Numbered from the stretch's first letter, positions 46,539-55,675 are shown. The stretch: 64,000 nucleotides of DNA from Oxalobacteraceae bacterium CAVE-383 (GCA_004134995.1 REGP01000002.1:868001-932000), one strand, 5' to 3'. Notes: generated by a model not told the origin, from the letters alone. Numbers and translations: made by a program.

Positions 46539-46895
46539 TTAGACGTTGATGAAATCGTATGTCATATATGCTTGGCCGCTACCATTAAAGCCTACCCAGA
46601 TGCCCAAGCCAGCAGACACTTCAATTTCATAAGGGATAGTAATAGATATGAACGTGCCCATAGGCGCGCTATAGACCGCAACTCTCTTGCGAGTAGTGTC
46701 ACTCGGAGTTGAGGGCGCAGTAAGATCGGCGAAAACAGAGATTTGAGCAGTACCTCCCGCACCTCCACTACTTAAGGCGATTGTTCTAAGGATTACTCCC
46801 TGTGTATTATCTGCTGGTGCAACTACCTGTACAACAGTATTAACGGCTATGCCTGGGAAATGATTCTTGCCTGCCTTAACTCTAGTCATGGTCAT
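46539..46895 (-). CDS. Small protein of unknown function, paralogue B of a convergent pair
   Basis: A 118-residue protein clearly homologous to the one at 45962: VVQVVAPADNTQGVILRTIA against VVQLVAPADNKQGVILRTIS, PYEIEVSAGLGIWVGFNGSG against PYEIEVPAGLGIWLGFTGSA, and TYDFI at both ends. By eye, about half the residues are identical. I chose ATG 46895, preceded at a distance by GAAAAAGG; ATG 46889 is equally possible. Each gene of the pair has its own terminator. Function unknown. Confidence 0.65.
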   Translation of the reverse strand: MTMTRVKAGKNHFPGIAVNTVVQVVAPADNTQGVILRTIALSSGGAGGTAQISVFADLTAPSTPSDTTRKRVAVYSAPMGTFISITIPYEIEVSAGLGIWVGFNGSGQAYMTYDFINV

Positions 46896-46922
46896 TCCTT
46901 TTTCAATTATGAAAGCCGTCAA

Positions 46923-47369
46923 TTAACGGCAATTCAGAATAACTTGGAATAGATTCATGTGCATGACCATTGCATGACTCAAGTGATAAGACTTACTAAA
47001 TCCACGGATTGTTGATCTTCAAGTTCATCTGATCCATCGTCATTTAGGAATTTTCATGACTAGGAAGGAATGGGAAATGGCGCCGCGGTTAAATCTCACC
47101 GCAAATTAACATTGTCGTGCGATTATTTCACATCACGAGGGTCTACCCAATGCTGTCCCCTCCTGGCCGATAGCCGCCATATTCATTTACACCGAAAACT
47201 GCCCCATCCAAAGATTTTCCCAGAATAAGCCGACTCTTTTTGAAATCGTTCCTAACCACCGCTTGAGCGGTAAGCGAAAAAGTCGTGGCCGCCCGAGGAA
47301 TCAAAAATGATTCCAGATAATAACTTCATGGATCACCCGAGTAAGTAGTTAACAAAGAAACGCAATACA
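46923..47369. other. Intergenic region at the right edge of the accessory patch
   Basis: This 447-bp AT-rich region has no supported gene. It contains a fourth, more diverged copy of the dispersed motif at 47164-47180 and must hold the promoter of paralogue B. I found no direct repeat marking an attachment site by eye. Confidence 0.4.
47164..47180 (+). repeat. Dispersed TGGCCGATNGCGGAC motif, copy 4
   Basis: TGGCCGATAGCCGCCAT, with 13 or 14 of 17 positions shared with the other copies. It is the outermost copy on the right. Confidence 0.5.
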
Positions 47370-48395
47370 TCAGCGTACGGCCATGTCGTAATATTTTGGA
47401 TCGTAGTAGCGCATCGGATCGGTCAGGGTTTTCTTCGGCAGGCCGAAGTTGCTGCGCAACTTGAGCACCGCGCGCACACCTTCGATATCGAGCTTGGCGC
47501 GAGGCAAGAGGCTGCCCTTGGTCGGACTCAGCAATTCGTCATAGGCGAACTCCGCATTCTCCGGCTTCGTCCGCGGCAGGCGCTTCATCAGGATGGCCAT
47601 GGCCTCTTCCTTGTTCGCCGGATCGTACAACCAGTCCACCCCGGCGACATAGCCGCGGATATAAGCGACAAGCTTTTCCTGATTGGCCTCGGCCCAGTCA
47701 CGCCGGGTCGCGCCTACCGACCCCTGATAATGGCCGACGATCTCACTGGCGCCGGCCAGACGTCGGTACCCCATGCGTTCCGCGATCGAGTCATAAGGCG
47801 AGTTGAGCAGGGTCCCAGCGACTTTTTTGGACTGCAGAGCGTCTGCGCGCTGGCCGCTGTTGCCGGCGCTGAACAGCTTGTATTCACTGGGTTTCAGGCC
47901 GCCTTGCTCTTCCAGCATCTGGCGCAGCAAAAATGCATAGCCGGTGGTCAGCGCATCGACCGCCAGTTGCGTGCCCTTGAGATCGGCATAGCTCTTGACT
48001 TCGGGCGCGACTATCAGATTGAAGCGGCCGCCATTGTTCACGCCTAAAAACGCCACCAAATCCGGCTGGGCTGTCGGCACTTCGCCCTGGCCCTCCTGAT
48101 AAGCAATCACATTATCGATCGCCGTCATGGCAATTTCGATTTTTCCGTCAATCAGTTTGGTGAGTTGGCTCACGGAGTCAGGGGTGGCGGCCAGATCGAC
48201 TTCCACGCCATTGCGTTTGAAAAATCCTTTTTCAAGTGCGACGTAGATCGGCCAATTGGAGCTCCCTGAAAAACCCACCACGCGAAGTGGGGCGGAGGTC
48301 TCGGCGAGTGCGGGCGCCATAGCCAACAGTGAGAGTGCGGCGGCGAACGCCACGCAAGGAAAGCGGCGCATTACGGAGCGGGTGGAAATAGACAT
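47370..48395 (-). CDS. Periplasmic substrate-binding protein, NitT/TauT (SsuA/THI5-like) class
   Basis: A 341-residue exported protein. The signal peptide ends LAMAPALAET (about residue 32). The mature protein has the NMT1/SsuA pattern: GFSGSSNWPIYVALEKGFF, LIDGKIEIAMTAIDNVIAYQ and SYADLKGTQLAVDALTTGYA. Such proteins deliver small organic molecules (sulfonates, pyrimidine precursors, aromatic acids) to ABC permeases. The second ATG (48395) is preferred because CGGAGG lies six bases before it, whereas it abuts the ATG at 48401. It is divergent from the catabolic cluster, and no permease or ATPase gene is nearby. Confidence 0.88.
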   Translation of the reverse strand: MSISTRSVMRRFPCVAFAAALSLLAMAPALAETSAPLRVVGFSGSSNWPIYVALEKGFFKRNGVEVDLAATPDSVSQLTKLIDGKIEIAMTAIDNVIAYQEGQGEVPTAQPDLVAFLGVNNGGRFNLIVAPEVKSYADLKGTQLAVDALTTGYAFLLRQMLEEQGGLKPSEYKLFSAGNSGQRADALQSKKVAGTLLNSPYDSIAERMGYRRLAGASEIVGHYQGSVGATRRDWAEANQEKLVAYIRGYVAGVDWLYDPANKEEAMAILMKRLPRTKPENAEFAYDELLSPTKGSLLPRAKLDIEGVRAVLKLRSNFGLPKKTLTDPMRYYDPKYYDMAVR

Positions 48396-48688
48396 GGGCA
48401 TCCTCCGAGGAACACAAGACTGATGGGTAATCGAAAATGGCGCGGTGTTATCGCGCCGGAGGTGAACTGGGGTCTCAATTGCTTTGGTAAGTTACTTGGT
48501 TTATATTGCAACTCGCGCATTATGGTTCCAGTTGTTAGCCGAGTAAACAGCCGGTTGCATATATAAGAACAGGCTTGTTAGTGCTATTCTGCGCACGCAT
48601 GGGTTACATGCGGCTTCCTAGCATTTGCAAAACCGAGACGTACCAGGATTAAAAAAATTAACGATCTGGTTACAAGAAAGGCAGGACT

Positions 48689-49750
48689 ATGATTGCGCGA
48701 GTTCTATGCACCCTTTTTATTGCTTTCATTGCCGCAACGGCGCTTGCTGCCGATCCGCCGCTCTCCGCCAACAGAGCCATTTATCTGTATCAAGGTCCGG
48801 ATCGCGATAAGCAGCTGGTCGAAAAAGCCAAGAAGGAAGGCAAGGTGAGTTTTTACAGCACGATGACTATTTCCGACGCTCACGCGCTGACCACGGCATT
48901 TGAAAAAAAATACGGCATCAAGGTCAACACCTGGCGCGGATCGGACGAAAAGATCATGCAGCGCGCAGTGGCGGAAGCGCGGGCCGGACATGACGACACC
49001 GATGTCTTTGAAATGAACTCGTCCCAGGTCGAAAACCTGTACCGGGAAGATCTGCTGGAAGAGTTTTATGTCCCCGGCATCCAGGACATTCCTGCCAACG
49101 CGATACCAAAACACCGGCACTTTTTTCCCGACCGTTTTACGTTTTTCGTGATGGCCTACAACACGAATCTGGTCAAGCCAGCCGATGTGCCGAATAACTA
49201 TGAAGATCTGCTCAATCCAAAATGGATCGGCAAGTTCGGCATCGAAGCGAGCGACGTGCTCTGGTTCGCCGCCATGGTCAAATCCATGGGCGAAGAAAAG
49301 GGCATGGCGTATTTCCAAAAGCTCGCAGCAATGAAGCCGGACATGCGCAGCAGCCATATCCTGATCGCCCAACTGGTCGCCGCCGGAGAAATCCCGATGG
49401 TCCTCACGGCTTATTCTAACAATGCAGAATCCCTGAAGAAAAAAGGCGCGCCGATCGAATGGAAACCGCTGCAGCCAGCCATGGGTCAGTCAAGCGCGAT
49501 CGGGCTGGCAAAAAACTCGCCGCGTCCGCATGCAGCGCTCCTGTTCGCAGAGTTCGTCCTGTCGCCGGAAGGGCAGCAAATCATCAAGGAAGTTAATCGC
49601 GTGCCGGCCAGCATGGCGGTCGATAGCCCGCTGAACAAATTCAAATACGAATTGATAGATCCCGGCATGGCGCTCGACGAATCGGACAAATGGACCGCTC
49701 TTTTTTCACATCTGTTCCTAGGAGGCAAAGCCGTCCCGAAGGGAGAATAA
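48689..49750 (+). CDS. Periplasmic solute-binding protein, family 1 (Fe3+/thiamine-like class), copy 1
   Basis: A 353-residue exported protein with signal peptide ending AATALAA (about residue 20). The mature start LVEKAKKEGKVSFYSTMT, the middle FVMAYNTNLVKPADVPNNYEDL and NPKWIGKFGIEASDVLWFAA are typical of the SBP_bac_1/iron-type binding proteins. Paralogues are at 52129 and 55770. It begins the plus-strand cluster and is followed by a FAH-fold hydrolase 49 bp on. No transporter partner is encoded in the window. The ligand is unknown, and the linked genes point to an organic acid rather than iron. Confidence 0.87.
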   Translation: MIARVLCTLFIAFIAATALAADPPLSANRAIYLYQGPDRDKQLVEKAKKEGKVSFYSTMTISDAHALTTAFEKKYGIKVNTWRGSDEKIMQRAVAEARAGHDDTDVFEMNSSQVENLYREDLLEEFYVPGIQDIPANAIPKHRHFFPDRFTFFVMAYNTNLVKPADVPNNYEDLLNPKWIGKFGIEASDVLWFAAMVKSMGEEKGMAYFQKLAAMKPDMRSSHILIAQLVAAGEIPMVLTAYSNNAESLKKKGAPIEWKPLQPAMGQSSAIGLAKNSPRPHAALLFAEFVLSPEGQQIIKEVNRVPASMAVDSPLNKFKYELIDPGMALDESDKWTALFSHLFLGGKAVPKGE

Positions 49751-49799
49751 GCGTTGCCGCGTCAGTCGGCATTTCAAGCACCAGGAAACAAGGAAGAAC

Positions 49800-50630
49800 A
49801 TGAAACTAGTAACATTTAACGGACATCGTCTGGGCCTGTTGAGCGGTCAAACCCTGCAGGATGTAACAGACTGGGCATTCGAGAATTGTGCGGATCGCAT
49901 CCAGGATCCGCTGATTGCCTTTATCCATGCGCAGGCTGTTGGCGGCGTGCCGGCCGGCGTCACCGTGCCACTGTCGGAAGCGACATTCGGACCGCCGATT
50001 CTGTTCCCGGGCAAGATCATCGCGGCGGCGGCAAACTATCTGAAGCATACGCAGGAAATGAATCCTGGCGTGGAGGCGGACAGTCTCGTCCACACGCGGC
50101 AGCGCGGCTTCTTTCTGAAAGCGCCTTCTTCCATCATCGGGCCGGACGACGCGGTCATCTTGCCATATGCCGACCGGCGCACGGATCAGGAAGCCGAGCT
50201 GGCCGTGATCATCGGTCGCGGCGGCAAGGACATTTCGGAAGAGGACGCACTAAATCATGTGTTCGGCTATGCCTGTCTGCTGGATATTTCCCTGCGCGGC
50301 AAGGAAGATCGCGGTTTTCGCAAGTCGTTCGATACCTTTACGCCAATCGGGCCTTGGATCACCACCGCGGATGAAATCGCCAATCCCGATGGGCTTGATC
50401 TGAAGTGCACGATCAACGGCGAAGTCCGCCAACATGACTCGACCGGCGCAATGGTCATCGGCGTGCGCCAATTGATCGCGTGGATGTCGAGCGTGATGAC
50501 GCTGCATCCTGGCGACATCATCGCCACCGGTACGCCGGCCGGCGTTGGCCCCTTGAATGTCGGCGACCGGATCGAAGTCGAGATCGAAGGATTGGGCAAG
50601 CTTTGTGTTGATGTGAAGAGCAAGCAGTAA
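49800..50630 (+). CDS. Fumarylacetoacetate hydrolase-fold enzyme, copy 1
   Basis: A 276-residue protein of the FAH family. The mixed beta-roll core has FPGKIIAAAANYLKHTQEM, FFLKAPSSIIGPDDAV and the metal-binding acidic residues in QEAELAVIIGR. The C-terminal MTLHPGDIIATGTPAGVG is diagnostic. Family members hydrolyse or decarboxylate 2,4-dioxo acids, or hydrate 2-oxo-enoates, in meta-cleavage pathways. It lies between a binding protein gene and a LUD-domain gene. The paralogue at 54592 occupies a similar place, before another binding protein. Confidence 0.88.
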   Translation: MKLVTFNGHRLGLLSGQTLQDVTDWAFENCADRIQDPLIAFIHAQAVGGVPAGVTVPLSEATFGPPILFPGKIIAAAANYLKHTQEMNPGVEADSLVHTRQRGFFLKAPSSIIGPDDAVILPYADRRTDQEAELAVIIGRGGKDISEEDALNHVFGYACLLDISLRGKEDRGFRKSFDTFTPIGPWITTADEIANPDGLDLKCTINGEVRQHDSTGAMVIGVRQLIAWMSSVMTLHPGDIIATGTPAGVGPLNVGDRIEVEIEGLGKLCVDVKSKQ

Positions 50631-50660
50631 GCAGTCAGCTCGACTGGGGCGAATCAGAAA

Positions 50661-51344
50661 GTGAATATGCGTACCGTTTCAATTGTAGACATGAGAAGCC
50701 CGGCAAAAGAATCGGCGCTGCCGCCGCAGGTGCTCGCGCTGAAGGCAGTGTTGGACCGGCGCGGTATCGAACTCGTGTATTTTGCGACAGGCGCCGAGGC
50801 TTGCCAGTATCTGGTGGAGCAAATCCCGCTTGGCGCGCAGATCATGAACGGCAGTTCGGAGACGATAAAGAGCATCGGCTTCGACGCCGTATTGAATTCC
50901 GGCCGCTACGATTTCCTGCGTCCGGCAATCGTCGCGATGAACAATACGCCGGAGCGGCTGAAATTACGCCAACTGTCGACCACTGCCGATTACATCGTCG
51001 GTGGCGTGAATGCGATCAGCCTGACCGGCGAAATCCTCTGCGTCGACGGCGGCGGAAATCGCGTCGCCTCCTATGCCTACGGTGGCGGCAAGGTCTTCCT
51101 GGTCGCTGGCGTCAACAAGATCACGCCAAACTTGCAGGCGGCGTTTGAGCGCATGAGGAACCGTGCGGGAGTCGAAGAATGCCGTCACCTCGGCCGTAAA
51201 ACGCCTTGCGCCGAGACGGGCGTTTGCAGCACTTATGAATGCCACGCCCCCGAGCGCCAATGCGGCAAAGTGCTGATCATTGAGAACGAAAAGATCGACG
51301 GCCGCATGACGCTGGTGCTGATCGGTGAAACGCTCGGCTACTGA
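50661..51344 (+). CDS. LUD-domain protein with C-terminal cysteine cluster
   Basis: A 227-residue protein of the LUD (DUF162, LutB/LutC-related) family. A Rossmann-like NagB/RpiA/CoA-transferase-type fold runs with ALKAVLDRRGIELVYFATG, IPLGAQIMNGSSET, TADYIVGGVNAISLTGEI and GGKVFLVAGVNKI. Near the C-terminus five cysteines occur (CRHLGRKTPCAETGVCSTYEC and RQC), which may bind a metal or iron-sulfur centre. LUD proteins are linked to lactate or hydroxy-acid oxidation. GTG 50661 or ATG 50667 may be the start. Confidence 0.82.
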   Translation: MNMRTVSIVDMRSPAKESALPPQVLALKAVLDRRGIELVYFATGAEACQYLVEQIPLGAQIMNGSSETIKSIGFDAVLNSGRYDFLRPAIVAMNNTPERLKLRQLSTTADYIVGGVNAISLTGEILCVDGGGNRVASYAYGGGKVFLVAGVNKITPNLQAAFERMRNRAGVEECRHLGRKTPCAETGVCSTYECHAPERQCGKVLIIENEKIDGRMTLVLIGETLGY

Positions 51345-51398
51345 TTGCGGGCCCATTGTGACCCGCACGCGGGGCCCTATAGGACCCTTGCATCGGTT

Positions 51399-51875
51399 TC
51401 AGTCCTCGATTTCATACCGCTGCCATTGATCGCGCGGGCGGATTGCGCCATCCCATCCGATCTGGTCCATATCCGAGAAAAACTGAAGGTGGTTACCTTC
51501 GGGATCGTCGAAGTCAAAGGTGTAATTACCGCCCGGGCCTTCGTGCTTGAGTTTGGACTTCATCTCGACGCCGTTGGCCGTCAAATATTTGCGAATTTTT
51601 TTCAGGGCATCCAGATCGGCGACTTCCAGCGCGATCTGTTGAACGACCGTACCGCCCTGGCCCTTCGCCATTTCCGCTTCAGACATAGGCGCGAGAACCA
51701 GGCTATGGTGATCGGCACCGAAACGCAGGAATACCATCCCCTTGTCATTCACGTCGGAGATTTCACAGCCGAGTATCCGAGTATAGAAGTCAATCATTTT
51801 TTTGACATCGCGGCAGAACAGCCCGATGTGTCCAATTTTTACGATGCGAATCGGGTTGTCTCTCTTATCGTCCAT
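51399..51875 (-). CDS. VOC-family (glyoxalase/dioxygenase superfamily) protein, single module
   Basis: A 158-residue protein with the paired beta-alpha-beta-beta-beta units of the vicinal-oxygen-chelate fold: IGHIGLFCRDVKKMIDFYTRILG, split here only for reading, then ADHHSLVLAP and YTFDFDDPEGNHLQFF. The expected second metal His is Gln (VVQQIALEV), and the terminal acidic ligand position reads Gln (NHLQFF). The C-terminal DQIGWDG also appears in both halves of the double VOC protein at 53213. It is read against the surrounding genes. The reaction is unknown. Confidence 0.83.
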   Translation of the reverse strand: MDDKRDNPIRIVKIGHIGLFCRDVKKMIDFYTRILGCEISDVNDKGMVFLRFGADHHSLVLAPMSEAEMAKGQGGTVVQQIALEVADLDALKKIRKYLTANGVEMKSKLKHEGPGGNYTFDFDDPEGNHLQFFSDMDQIGWDGAIRPRDQWQRYEIED

Positions 51876-52128
51876 GTGAGATGCCTTTTATAGTAAAGTG
51901 GAAGCGTTTTCTGGCTTGGCGATATTAGCTCGCCTAAGCAGAAAACGCTAGACAAAAATCAACCAAGCCTGTATGTCGGCGAGTTGGAAGAAGCATCAGA
52001 AATTCGCCACGGGGCCGATGGCCCGACGCACGAATTTCGCGTAGGATAAAAATCAGGCGGTGCACGGCGGCGCGTATTCCGCATTCTCGCCTGGTTTAAA
52101 AAAATAATTACAAGGAGAACCCCAGCAC

Positions 52129-53196
52129 ATGGACATCCTGCCATTCCGTAGAGCGTGCCTGATCGCGGCGTTGCTGCTGCTCGGATCCAGCGCCGGCGTT
52201 TTCGGGCAAACCGCCGGCAGCTCGCCGTCCATCGAGGGGATTGCCGATTACCAGGGCAGCGACCGCGCCCAGCGCCTGCTGGCCGGCGCAAAAAAGGAAC
52301 GCGAGTTCACGCTCTACACAAATATTGCCGCCACCGATCTCGACAAGCTCAAGGCTGATTTCGAGAAGCGCTACGGCGTCACCATGAAAGTCTGGCGCGC
52401 GGCGCCTGAAGTGATTTTGCAGCGCGTGATGGCTGAAGCGAAAGCCAAGCGCTTCGACTTCGACGCGGTCCACATTTCGACACCGGAAATGGAAGTCCTG
52501 CATCGCGAAGGCTTGCTCCAGGCGGTCAATTCACCGCACATGAAAGAGCTGGTCCCGGTCGCGATTCCGGCACACAGGGAATGGGCGGCGACTTTTTTGA
52601 GTGTATGGGTGCAGGCCTACAACACCAATCAGATCAGGAAGGAAGATCTGCCTGAAACCTATGCCGACCTGCTTAACCCGAAATGGAAGGGCAAGCTCGG
52701 CATCGAAGCCAAAAATACGGAATGGTTTTATACCGTCGCCAAGGAGATGGGCGAAGAGGAAGGTCTCAAGTATTTTCGCAAACTGGTCGCGACCAACGGC
52801 ATATCGGTACGCAGGGGGACTTCGCTGTTGAACAATATGGTGGTCTCCGGCGAAGTGCCGCTAGCCCTCACGGTGTATAACTTCATGGCCGAGCAAAGCA
52901 AGCAAAATGGCGCACCGATCGACTGGTTCGTGATCGAGCCGGCGATCGCGCGCGGCAATGCGGTCGGCGTCAGCAAGAAAGCCACGCATCCGTATTCCGC
53001 TGTGCTGTTCTACGACTACATGATCACCGACGCGCAAAAGTTGCTGGCGTCGATGGAACATGTACCGACTAACAAGTCGATACCGTCGCGCCTGAGCAGT
53101 TTCAAGCTCAAGCTCGTCGATCCGGCCAGCGTGCTGGATGAATCGGAGAAGGCCGAACGCCTGTATGACGAGATTGTTGTGCGCGCGGCAAAATAA
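52129..53196 (+). CDS. Periplasmic solute-binding protein, family 1, copy 2
   Basis: A 355-residue exported protein with signal peptide 1-25 (LLLLGSSAGVFGQ). The mature part begins QGSDRAQRLLAGAKKEREF and contains LLNPKWKGKLGIEAKN, VRRGTSLLNNMVVSGEVPLAL and IEPAIARGNAVGVSKKATHP, showing clear homology to the genes at 48689 and 55770. CAAGGAGAA precedes the ATG. Sixteen bases after its stop the double VOC gene begins, so the two are probably co-transcribed. Confidence 0.87.
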   Translation: MDILPFRRACLIAALLLLGSSAGVFGQTAGSSPSIEGIADYQGSDRAQRLLAGAKKEREFTLYTNIAATDLDKLKADFEKRYGVTMKVWRAAPEVILQRVMAEAKAKRFDFDAVHISTPEMEVLHREGLLQAVNSPHMKELVPVAIPAHREWAATFLSVWVQAYNTNQIRKEDLPETYADLLNPKWKGKLGIEAKNTEWFYTVAKEMGEEEGLKYFRKLVATNGISVRRGTSLLNNMVVSGEVPLALTVYNFMAEQSKQNGAPIDWFVIEPAIARGNAVGVSKKATHPYSAVLFYDYMITDAQKLLASMEHVPTNKSIPSRLSSFKLKLVDPASVLDESEKAERLYDEIVVRAAK

Positions 53197-53212
53197 ACTA
53201 CGGAGGGCGTCC

Positions 53213-54436
53213 ATGCAACAGGAAAAAAAATTCAATGTCGGCGGCGTGCTGCTGCCACAGCCATTCAAGATCCGCAGGCTCGGTCACTTCGGCTTCAACG
53301 TCGTCAACATGGCCGAGGCGTATACCTTCTACACCGATCTGCTCGGCTTCCGGGTTTCGGATTCTCGCGATGATGCGAAGCGCCTGAAGGCCGAACAGCT
53401 GATCGGCATCGGCGATACGCGCGGCTACTTCATGCGTTTCGGCAGCGACCATCATGCCTTTGTGCTCTACAACAAACGTGCGCGCGACCTGCTGGACGCG
53501 AGCCGCAGCAATCCGCCCTGCGTGACGATCAACCAGATCACCTGGCAGGTCGGCAGCCTGGCCGAAGTGGTCAACGGCCATCACTGGTTTGTCGAACAGG
53601 AACGGCGTATTCGCCGGGTGGGGCGCGACATGCCCGGCTCCAATTGGCATACCTATCTGTTCGATCCGGACCAGCACGTCAACGAGCTGTACTACGGCAT
53701 CGAGCAGATAGGCTGGAGCGGCCACAGCAAGCCGAAGCCCATGCATGTACGCGAATTCCAGCAGCCGCCCGAGCTGCCGCAGATTGGCGAATTCGACGAA
53801 GTCAATCAAGCCATCGAAGCCGGCACGGACCTGACTTCAGGCTACCGCGATACGCATGTGCTGCCGGCGACCTTCGACGTCGACGGCGTGCTGCTGCCGC
53901 GACCGTTTAAGATCGTGCGCATCGGACCGGTCAGCCTGTTCATGGAAGACATGGACGCCGCAGAAACTTTCTATCGCGACATCATGGGCTTCACCGTTAC
54001 CGAGGATGTCATTTGGGAAGGTCATCGCTGCGTGTTCCTGCGCGCAAACACCGAGCACCACTGCCTGGCGCTGTATCCGATCGCGCTGCGCGGCAAACTG
54101 GGCTTGAGTCCGCATACGACCAGCATGGCGTTTGGCGTGCAGGTGGCAAATTATCGGCAACTGCGCGAGGCGGTGCAGTTCCTGACCGATCGCGGGGCGA
54201 AGACAGTGGAGATTCCAGCCGAGTTGCATCCGGGGATTGATTTCGCGGCGCATGTGCTGGATCCGGATGGGCATGTGCTGCAGTTTTATTATCAGATGGA
54301 GCAAATTGGGTGGGATGGGAAAGCGCAGCCGAAGGAAGCGCGTCGGAAGGCTTTGCCATATGCCGAATGGCCGGAAACGGTGGAAGCCGGCATCGATGAC
54401 TATCGGGGCGAGCCTTACCTGGGGCCGTGGGGATAA
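53213..54436 (+). CDS. Two-domain VOC protein, extradiol dioxygenase-like
   Basis: A 407-residue protein made of two VOC modules (about 15-175 and 220-375). Module 1 keeps His25 (LGHFGFNV), the HH pair at 80-81 and Glu158 (VNELYYG), but the position of the second metal His reads Gln108 (TINQITWQV). Module 2 lacks the first His (IGPVSLF) and has Gln in place of the acidic ligand (VLQFYYQ). Both modules end in EQIGW. Extradiol ring cleavage is therefore possible only with an altered metal site; another VOC reaction may be more likely. CGGAGGG precedes ATG 53213. The longer frame from 53138 lies inside the previous gene. Confidence 0.82.
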   Translation: MQQEKKFNVGGVLLPQPFKIRRLGHFGFNVVNMAEAYTFYTDLLGFRVSDSRDDAKRLKAEQLIGIGDTRGYFMRFGSDHHAFVLYNKRARDLLDASRSNPPCVTINQITWQVGSLAEVVNGHHWFVEQERRIRRVGRDMPGSNWHTYLFDPDQHVNELYYGIEQIGWSGHSKPKPMHVREFQQPPELPQIGEFDEVNQAIEAGTDLTSGYRDTHVLPATFDVDGVLLPRPFKIVRIGPVSLFMEDMDAAETFYRDIMGFTVTEDVIWEGHRCVFLRANTEHHCLALYPIALRGKLGLSPHTTSMAFGVQVANYRQLREAVQFLTDRGAKTVEIPAELHPGIDFAAHVLDPDGHVLQFYYQMEQIGWDGKAQPKEARRKALPYAEWPETVEAGIDDYRGEPYLGPWG

Positions 54437-54591
54437 TCCGTCAGGGCCAGTGCAGGTACACCCGTTCCGCAAACTCAGCTGTGAATCAATCCGGGGATGC
54501 GAGCCCGGCTTCTACCACGATACGGAATATTACGCCTTGGCCGCACAGTGACTCGCAGGGATTTTTTATTTAACTTTTAGATGGGTCCAAC

Positions 54592-55470
54592 ATGAAGTTT
54601 CTAACGTTTTTACATAATGGGATGGAGAAGATTGGCGTGCTGTTGCCGGAAGGTATTCTGGACCTCAGCGCTGCCGGAGCCGGCGGATCCGACGCCGGAG
54701 GCATGCCTGGCACGATGCTCGAATTAATCGATGGCGGTGAGGCTGCATTGGCTCTGATAAAGCGCCTCGCCGAGAAAAAAAATCCTGCGCATATTCTTCC
54801 CCTGTCCGCAGTCGCCATTCTCGCGCCGATCCCGCGCCCACGCAAAAACATTTTTTGTGTCGGCAAGAACTATGTTGATCACGTCGCCGAGATGTCTGGC
54901 AAGCTGCCGGAGCATCCCGTCATTTTTTCGAAGCCACCGACGTCCGTGATCGGGCCGGAGATGGAAATCGACAGTCATCCAGCGGTCACCAGCGAACTCG
55001 ATTACGAAGGTGAACTCGCCGTCGTAATCGGCAGGCGCGCGAAGTCGGTCTCGAAACAAAATGCCCTTGACTTTGTATTCGGCTACACGATCCTGAACGA
55101 CGTTACGGCGCGCGACAAACAGAGTTTGCATGGTCAGTGGCTGCTCGGCAAAGCCTTCGATACGTTTTGTCCAATGGGCCCAGTGCTGGTGCACAAGGAT
55201 GACATGCCCAATCCGCATAACCTGGAACTAAGCACGCGCGTGAATGGCGAAGTGCGGCAGGCTACAAACACCAGCCTGATGATTTTTGATATCGCTACGG
55301 TGATTGCCACGATTACCCAGGGCACCACGCTGGAACCCGGGGACATTATCGCGACTGGTACCCCGTCCGGCGTCGGAAAAGGCATGAAGCCGCCGGGGTA
55401 CATGAAGGCGGGCGATGTGGTGGAGGTTGAAATCAAGGGCATAGGTACACTTCGTAATCCAGTGGCCTGA
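54592..55470 (+). CDS. Fumarylacetoacetate hydrolase-fold enzyme, copy 2
   Basis: A 292-residue FAH-family enzyme. It contains PRPRKNIFCVGKNYVDHVAE, PVIFSKPPTSVIGPE, the metal ligands in DYEGELAVVIGR, NDVTARDKQ and LEPGDIIATGTPSGVGKGM. These motifs are closer than copy 1 to 2-hydroxyhepta-2,4-diene-1,7-dioate isomerase and acylpyruvase-type members. The substrate is not determinable. It stands 155 bp after the double VOC gene, in the same orientation. Confidence 0.9.
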   Translation: MKFLTFLHNGMEKIGVLLPEGILDLSAAGAGGSDAGGMPGTMLELIDGGEAALALIKRLAEKKNPAHILPLSAVAILAPIPRPRKNIFCVGKNYVDHVAEMSGKLPEHPVIFSKPPTSVIGPEMEIDSHPAVTSELDYEGELAVVIGRRAKSVSKQNALDFVFGYTILNDVTARDKQSLHGQWLLGKAFDTFCPMGPVLVHKDDMPNPHNLELSTRVNGEVRQATNTSLMIFDIATVIATITQGTTLEPGDIIATGTPSGVGKGMKPPGYMKAGDVVEVEIKGIGTLRNPVA

Positions 55471-55675
55471 TTCAGGTCGGTGCGAACCCAGGAATGGGTT
55501 CGTATCTGCTGATCCGTCCAAACGGAATGGTCCATCGTTATATGACAATGCAGTTCCGATATGCGGAAGCTTGTATTGACACGCTTTGCGCGGCGCTCCT
55601 ATAGTCAGTCATCCATATCAATAAAAAAGACTGGCCAGCTTCAGCGATAAATTTTTTTATCGCACGAATATTTTT

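Noticed and set aside
47164-47180. The dispersed motif as phage attachment sites flanking an integrated element
   Set aside because: There are four unequal copies rather than a clean pair, no integrase and no tRNA gene.
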